Shown here piece by piece: positions 59,504 through 64,000 of a stretch of 64,000 nt of DNA (within the stretch, counting starts at the first letter, position 1; each line of letters starts with the position of its first letter). A program made the position numbers and the translations under genes. The notes beneath the pieces were generated by a model, which worked only from the letters and a program-made list of their open reading frames with translations, was not told the DNA's origin and searched no databases. This stretch comes from Alloactinosynnema sp. L-07 (lineage in GTDB: Bacteria > Actinomycetota > Actinomycetes > Mycobacteriales > Pseudonocardiaceae): assembly GCF_900070365.1 (NCBI RefSeq), contig NZ_LN850107.1:7192001-7256000 (forward strand). Direction: 5' to 3'.

Positions 59504-61936
59504 ACAGTCGCGGGGCTGATGGTCGTCACCGGAGTCGGCTTGACCATGTTGCCCACGTCGACCACGGCGACGGCGGAGCCGACGCCCAAGGCCGACTCGT
59601 CGGCGATGACGGTCAAGGGCAAGAACCGATTCTCCGACCTTGAGGTGTCGGTCGACCAGACCAGGGATCTGATCAACCAGACCGTCCACATCAGATGGAA
59701 GGGCGGCAAGCCGACCGACAACCCGCCCGGCAAGAACTTCCTGCAGATCATGCAGTGCTGGGGCGACGACGCCCGCGGCCCGGATCGGGAGCAGTGCCAG
59801 TACGGCGCGCCGGTCATCGACTTCGCGGGCGAGCAGATCGAGAGCCGCACGCTGTCCTACTACCCGGAGGTGAAGGACCCCGATGAGACCGTGCCCAACG
59901 GCGCGACGTTCGGGGTCGTGCCGTTCCGGTCGGTGACGGGCAAGATCACCAGCAGCACCGTCCCTGACTACGAACAGTTCTTCGACTCGCAGAACACCAA
60001 CGAGGTCTCGGTCGCCGCCACCCAGGAGGACGGCAGCGGGTCGATCGACTTCGAGGTGCTGACCGGGCTGGAGGCACATGGACTCGGCTGCGGAAAGCTG
60101 CGCACCGAGGGACCGGAGGCGGGCAAGCCGAGGTCGTGCTGGCTGGTCATCGTGCCGCGCGACGACATCGAGGTGACCGGCAAGCAGGTCGGGGTGCCCG
60201 GCGGGCACATCCACAACTACCTTGACTCGTCGCCGCTGAGCAAGAGGAACTTCAAAGAGGCCCTTGTCGTGCCGCTGAAGTTCCTCGCGGTCGGCGACTC
60301 CTGCCCGATCGGCTCGGCCGAGCGCGCGCTGTCGGGCAACGAGCTGATCAGCGACGCCGTCATCCGGTGGCAGCCCGCGCTGTGCGCGGGCAACGGCCCG
60401 GTGTTCGGCTTCGCCCAGGTGGCTGACCGCCTTGTGCGCGACCAGATGGTCTCGCCGGAGCCGGGCATGGTGTTCACGTCGAAGCCACTGGACCCGGCCC
60501 AGGTGCCCGCCGACCGCAAGATGGTCTACGCGCCGGTCGCGGTGTCGAGTTACACCGTCGCGTTCATCATGGAACGCCAGGCCTCGATCTCGGCACCGCC
60601 GGACATCCTCAAGCAGAACGGCCAGATCATCACGGAGCTGAACCTGACTCCGCGTCTCATGGCGAAACTGCTCACCCAGTCCTACGGCGGCGCGGTTTAC
60701 ACCAAAGAGGACTATCTGAGCAAGAACCCGCGCAGGCTGGTCGAGGACAAGGAATTCCTCGCGCTGAACCCGGTGTTCAAGGACTACGGGTTCTCCATGC
60801 ACACCGTGGAGCCGCTGCTGACCTCGGTCGACTCCGACGCCACCGAGTCGATGTGGGCGTGGATCAACCAGGACGCGGAGGCGCGGGCCTTCCTCGACGG
60901 CTCCCCCGACCCGGACAACATGGTGGTCAACAAGAACTACCGCGGCCTGGCGTTGCCGGTCGACCACTTCCCGCGCGCCGACACCTCGTGCATCATCCTC
61001 GACCTGCTCGGCCGCAAGGTTCCCAAGTGCACGCTGAACTCGCGGGGCATGGCCGCCGACCTGCACCAGGCCGGACGCGCCGCCAGTCGAGGTGACAGCC
61101 TGCAGAAGGAGCCACAGGCAGAGCCCGACCCGCTCGACCCGACCAAGCCGCTCTACAAGAAGAACGAGCGCACCCGAAACGGCGCCAGGGCGCTGATCGC
61201 GATCGTCGACAGCGCCACGGCCGACCGCTATGGCCTGCCGGTCGCCAAGCTGCGCAACGCGGCGGGAAACTTCGTGTCCCCGAAGGACGCGGGCGCCGTG
61301 CAGGCGGGCGTGGACGGCATGACCAAGTCCGCGGTGGACGGCGTCCTGCTGACCAACCCGGCGGTCAAGACGCCCAACGCCTACCCGCTGCCCCTGGTGA
61401 CCTACGCGGCCGCCGCACCGGCCACAATGGACACCGCGGCGGGCAAGGACTACGCGACGTTCCTGCGCTACGCCACCGGCCCCGGCCAGACCCCCGGCGA
61501 CGGCATCGGCGCCCTCCCGATCGGCTACCTGCCGCTCACCCCGGCGATGACCACGCAGGCCACCGACGCGGCGGCGACCATCGAGCGGGACGCGGGCAAG
61601 AAGATCGTGACCACCACCACGCCGCCCGCGGAGCAGTCCGGCGAGTCGTCCTCCAACGGCGGGAACACCGGCGGCTCGGGCAACTCGGGCACTCCCGGCG
61701 GCCAGGCTCCGGCGCCCGGCGGCGCCCCGGTTCCCGCGCCCGCTCCGCCCGCGGTGGCGGCCCCCGCCGCCGTGGAGGCCAGGCCCGCCGCCGCCGCGCG
61801 TGACACGCCGTCGTTGGCCGTGAGCTGGCAGGTGCGCTACCTGCTCGCCGCTCTGCTCGTCATGGGCGGCCTGGCGACCGGTGGCGGCCCGCTGCTGATG
61901 CGCTTGGGCGCCAGGGCAACGGAGTCCGGGCGTTGA
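59474..61936 (+). CDS. Large PstS-like substrate-binding protein with C-terminal membrane anchor
   Basis: 820 residues from ATG 59474. A signal peptide (MTRVRSLARLTVAGLMVVTGVGLTML, to about 37) is followed by a large extracytoplasmic region in which PstS-like segments recur (YAPVAVSSYTVAFIMERQ, LTPRLMAKLLTQSYGGAVYTKEDYLSKNPRRLVEDKEFLALNPVF, YRGLALPVDHFPRADTS). It ends with a Pro/Ala/Gly linker and a C-terminal helix (VRYLLAALLVMGGLATGGG). It is more than twice the size of ordinary PstS. Cotranscribed with pstCA. It could be a second binding protein or a scaffold; its ligand is unknown. Confidence 0.75.
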   Translation: MTRVRSLARLTVAGLMVVTGVGLTMLPTSTTATAEPTPKADSSAMTVKGKNRFSDLEVSVDQTRDLINQTVHIRWKGGKPTDNPPGKNFLQIMQCWGDDARGPDREQCQYGAPVIDFAGEQIESRTLSYYPEVKDPDETVPNGATFGVVPFRSVTGKITSSTVPDYEQFFDSQNTNEVSVAATQEDGSGSIDFEVLTGLEAHGLGCGKLRTEGPEAGKPRSCWLVIVPRDDIEVTGKQVGVPGGHIHNYLDSSPLSKRNFKEALVVPLKFLAVGDSCPIGSAERALSGNELISDAVIRWQPALCAGNGPVFGFAQVADRLVRDQMVSPEPGMVFTSKPLDPAQVPADRKMVYAPVAVSSYTVAFIMERQASISAPPDILKQNGQIITELNLTPRLMAKLLTQSYGGAVYTKEDYLSKNPRRLVEDKEFLALNPVFKDYGFSMHTVEPLLTSVDSDATESMWAWINQDAEARAFLDGSPDPDNMVVNKNYRGLALPVDHFPRADTSCIILDLLGRKVPKCTLNSRGMAADLHQAGRAASRGDSLQKEPQAEPDPLDPTKPLYKKNERTRNGARALIAIVDSATADRYGLPVAKLRNAAGNFVSPKDAGAVQAGVDGMTKSAVDGVLLTNPAVKTPNAYPLPLVTYAAAAPATMDTAAGKDYATFLRYATGPGQTPGDGIGALPIGYLPLTPAMTTQATDAAATIERDAGKKIVTTTTPPAEQSGESSSNGGNTGGSGNSGTPGGQAPAPGGAPVPAPAPPAVAAPAAVEARPAAAARDTPSLAVSWQVRYLLAALLVMGGLATGGGPLLMRLGARATESGR

Positions 61937-62363
61937 TCCATCCCGCGAAGAACCTGCCGTCCGACAACGGCAACCTGATGACCTATTCCATCGCCGCCTA
62001 TCTGCGGCGGCATCGAGATTCAGGCGTCATCACCACAATCAGTACACGAATGACTCCGTCTGAATTAGACAGTTCGTTGCGAACGGGCTGTTCGCCGGTT
62101 GGTCACTTCGCATTGTCGATCACGAAATCTTCGCAACGATACTTCTCAATGTACGGCCGAAATTTCTTCGCTGAACCAGAAGCTTCGGACGGACACCGCA
62201 GATGAGGGGGTGATGCGCCCGACTGGCCCGCGAACGGAGTTGCCGCTCCGGCCGCGAACCAGCCAGGTCATTCGCATCACGGTGTGGACCTTGCTCTCGC
62301 CACATCGGACACGTGCCCGGACAACAGTCCAGAGCACATACTGCGTAGAAAAGGATACATGCA
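61937..62363. other. 427-base AT-richer leader with a candidate PHO box
   Basis: The region between the two binding-protein genes is clearly less GC-rich than its surroundings and probably holds an independent promoter for the gene at 62364. An open frame at 61933-62205 looks non-coding in composition. The PHO-like repeat is at 62090-62111. No terminator hairpin is obvious after 61936. Confidence 0.5.
62090..62111 (+). promoter_or_regulatory. Candidate PHO box
   Basis: GTTCGCC (62090) and GGTCACT (62101) are at 11-base spacing. They are upstream of the soluble PstS-like gene. A palindromic GCGAAC-GGGCT-GTTCGC overlaps the first unit. Confidence 0.4.
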
Positions 62364-63347
62364 GTGAGCAAGAAGCGTATGCTCGTCGCGGCTTCGGCCG
62401 CTCTCGCGGCGCTGGCTCTCGCGTCTGGCTCGGCCCAGGCCGACCCGACCGGCGCCCCGACCTACCGTGAGCTCGTCGGCACCGGCTCCGACACCACCCA
62501 GACCGTCATGAACGGCCTGGCCGACGCCATCACCATCAACGGCGTCAAGGTTCTTGGTTCGTACGACGCCCGTGGTTCGGTGCAGATCACCACCAAGGAC
62601 GCCGCGACCAACCCGAACTGCACCGTGGCGCGCCCCGAGGGCTCGACCCCCGGTGTCAACCTGCTCAAGGCCAACATGGCCTCGGGCGACGGCTGTGTGC
62701 AGTTCGCCCGTTCGTCGTCGAACAACGCGACGGCCAACCCGACCCTGCGCTACATCCCGTTCTCGGTCGACGCGCTGACCTACGCGGTCCGCGGCGACAG
62801 CACGGTGCCGAAGAAGCTGACCAAGGCGCAGCTGACCTCGATCTACACCTGTGCGAGCACCACCTTCAAGCCGCTGGCCCCGCAGTTCGGCTCTGGCACG
62901 CGTCAGTTCTTCGTCCGCCAGGTCATGCCCGCGGGCACCGTCGACTCGGCCACGCTGTTCGGCCCCGGCGGCACCTACCCGTGTGTCACCGACAAGGACG
63001 CCGCGAACGAGGGCATCCAGGAGCACGTCGGCACCTACCTGACCGACGTCAAGCACCTGCTGCCCTACTCGATCGCGGTCTACAACTCGCAGATCTACGG
63101 CCAGGCGCCTGCCGCGCAGGGCAAGGCCGTGCTGGGCGTGCTCGACAACATCCAGCCGAGCAACCTGAACACCTCGTCGACGATGAAGCGTGACGTCTAC
63201 AACGTGATCCCGGCCGACAAGATCGCCGAAGAGCCGTACGCGAGCGTCTTCGTCGGCTCGAACTCGCTCATCTGCGCCCGTCAGGACGTCATCACCCGCT
63301 ACGGCTTCGGTGTCGCCGCCAACTGTGGCCAGCCGCTCGTCCCGTAG
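62364..63347 (+). CDS. Secreted PstS-like substrate-binding protein
   Basis: 327 residues from GTG 62364 (AAGGAT upstream). A signal peptide (MSKKRMLVAASAALAALALASGSAQA) without a lipobox is followed by ELVGTGSDTTQTVMNGLADAI, SYDARGSVQITTK, GCVQFARSSSNN, FSVDALTYAVRGDSTVPKKLTKAQLTSIYTC and FGSGTRQFFVRQVMP. These are the phosphate-loop-type regions of the PstS family, with extra cysteines. Being soluble, it may be released or associate with the anchored proteins. Third positions are strongly C-biased, as in highly expressed genes. Confidence 0.85.
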   Translation: MSKKRMLVAASAALAALALASGSAQADPTGAPTYRELVGTGSDTTQTVMNGLADAITINGVKVLGSYDARGSVQITTKDAATNPNCTVARPEGSTPGVNLLKANMASGDGCVQFARSSSNNATANPTLRYIPFSVDALTYAVRGDSTVPKKLTKAQLTSIYTCASTTFKPLAPQFGSGTRQFFVRQVMPAGTVDSATLFGPGGTYPCVTDKDAANEGIQEHVGTYLTDVKHLLPYSIAVYNSQIYGQAPAAQGKAVLGVLDNIQPSNLNTSSTMKRDVYNVIPADKIAEEPYASVFVGSNSLICARQDVITRYGFGVAANCGQPLVP

Positions 63348-63431
63348 TTCTTCCCCGCTCGCTTGAGCAGCTCGTCCAGTAGCTCTTCCACACCTTCACG
63401 AAAGGTCTGCACAACCGTGCGAGGAAACACC

Positions 63432-64000
63432 ATGGCCCGCCGGGCTGTCGGCTTCGCGGTCGCGTTCGCCGCCGCTGCCGCCGCCACCATCGGCGCCGCG
63501 GGCATCGCTGCCGCCGCCCCCGCCGTCAAGATCGGCAACCTGACCGCCAGCAAGGCGTCGGGCTCCGACATCGAAGCCCCCGGCTACACCACCAGCGGCG
63601 GCTGCCCGACCGACTCCGACGGCTACGAGGTCCGTATCTACGGTCCCGGCGCCTTCACCCCCGGGCTCGTCGCCACCACCGTGACCGACGTCAACTTCTC
63701 CACCACCAGCGCGTTCTCCGTGGTGCAGACGCTGTCGTTCAAGGACGTCGCGGTCGACAACAGCACCACCATCGTGCCGGGTCTCTACACCGTCGCGGTC
63801 AACTGCCTCGACCAGCTCGCGGCCGCGGAGAAGGGGTCGTTCACCGTCGACCTCAACTTCACCACCGCCACCGCGTGGACCGTCGTCGCGAACAAGGTCA
63901 ACACCACCACCGCCCTGTCGGCCGCCCCGGCCGCCCCGGTGACCGCGGGCTCCGCGGTGACCCTGACCGCGACGGTCTCCCCGTCGACCACCGGCCAGGT
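63432..64000 (+). CDS. Secreted Ig-like domain protein, 3' end beyond the window
   Basis: 189 codons are visible from ATG 63432 (GAGGAAAC upstream). A signal peptide (MARRAVGFAVAFAAAAAATIGAAGIAAAA) is followed by a beta-rich domain (VKIGNLTASKASGSDIEAPGYTTSGGCPTDSDGYEVRIYGPG). At the window edge begins a bacterial Ig-like repeat (TTALSAAPAAPVTAGSAVTLTATVSPSTTGQ). It follows the soluble binding-protein gene by 84 bases and is probably cotranscribed. Likely a wall or surface protein; the gene is incomplete here. Confidence 0.85.
   Translation, partial: MARRAVGFAVAFAAAAAATIGAAGIAAAAPAVKIGNLTASKASGSDIEAPGYTTSGGCPTDSDGYEVRIYGPGAFTPGLVATTVTDVNFSTTSAFSVVQTLSFKDVAVDNSTTIVPGLYTVAVNCLDQLAAAEKGSFTVDLNFTTATAWTVVANKVNTTTALSAAPAAPVTAGSAVTLTATVSPSTTGQ

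Noticed and set aside
62080-62096. LexA box in the leader of the soluble PstS-like gene
   Set aside because: GCGAAC-GGGCT-GTTCGC has a five-base spacer and mismatched outer bases; the LexA operator needs four.
61933-62205. A 90-residue protein gene after the large binding protein
   Set aside because: It starts at a TTG inside the upstream stop, and its composition is that of the AT-richer intergenic region; no family resemblance or ribosome-binding site.
1-64000. tRNA, rRNA or transposase genes
   Set aside because: Reading the intergenic gaps on both strands showed no tRNA-like cloverleaf, rRNA sequence or transposase motif.

Overview
The window comes from a GC-rich actinobacterium, most likely of the order Pseudonocardiales (Actinosynnema, Saccharothrix, Lentzea or Actinokineospora type). 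This rests on inference: many GTG starts, codons mostly ending in G or C, an exact actinobacterial LexA box (TCGAAC-N4-GTTCGA), a class E sortase, an MmyB-like regulator, a DUF3558 lipoprotein and DUF5753/DUF397 gene remnants. I found no rRNA, tRNA, CRISPR array, prophage or insertion sequence with a transposase.

Layout. 1-4.9 kb: end of a CopD/CtaG membrane protein, yciO, an SOS-box-preceded orphan gene, a maleylpyruvate-isomerase-like protein, and an MmyB-type regulator divergent from an SDR oxidoreductase. 5-10.6 kb: secreted subtilase with two P domains, a methyltransferase, a UGT-type glycosyltransferase, a hotdog thioesterase and idi. 10.7-17.4 kb: amine/polyamine-type catabolic cluster (APC permease, glutamine-synthetase-like ligase, PuuD-like hydrolase, aldehyde dehydrogenase, SDR, GntR regulator). 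17.5-31.4 kb: class E sortase, an SDR, and a 3,984-residue repeat protein ending in an LAVTG sorting signal, the probable sortase substrate. 31.5-39.7 kb: methyltransferase, EntD-type phosphopantetheinyl transferase, YibE/F membrane protein, secreted metallophosphoesterase, MFS transporter and a beta-propeller-like protein. 39.9-48.6 kb: regulator/small protein/DUF3558 lipoprotein group, HNH endonuclease with an SOS-like box on its start codon, decayed DUF5753 and DUF397 genes, metallo-hydrolase, Ogt, rhodanese, AraC-type and winged-helix regulators. 49-55.4 kb: acidic protein of unknown function, DUF4239 membrane protein with a proline-rich surface protein, S1 protease, small HTH protein, DUF1508 protein. 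55.5-64 kb: pstC, pstA, two C-terminally membrane-anchored PstS-like proteins, one soluble PstS-like protein and the start of an Ig-like secreted protein, with candidate 11-bp-repeat PHO boxes and no pstB.

The most unusual property is a recurring one. Short tandem duplications sit on gene boundaries: 97 bp at idi/thioesterase, 89 bp at puuD/aldehyde dehydrogenase, 78 bp x4 at the convergent PPTase/yibEF ends, 63 bp x6 at MFS/propeller, 53 bp x2 between the two anchored binding proteins, and 24 bp at the permease end. Several copies carry stop, ribosome-binding and start signals, so translational coupling survives. They create mini-ORFs, serial in-frame starts, or new C-terminal coding sequence. 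The giant adhesin-like gene shows the same amplification in frame on a larger scale, with 639-bp modules whose codon use differs from its own ends. Two long perfect inverted repeats (32395-32531 and 39711-39798) are candidate terminators or MITE-like elements.
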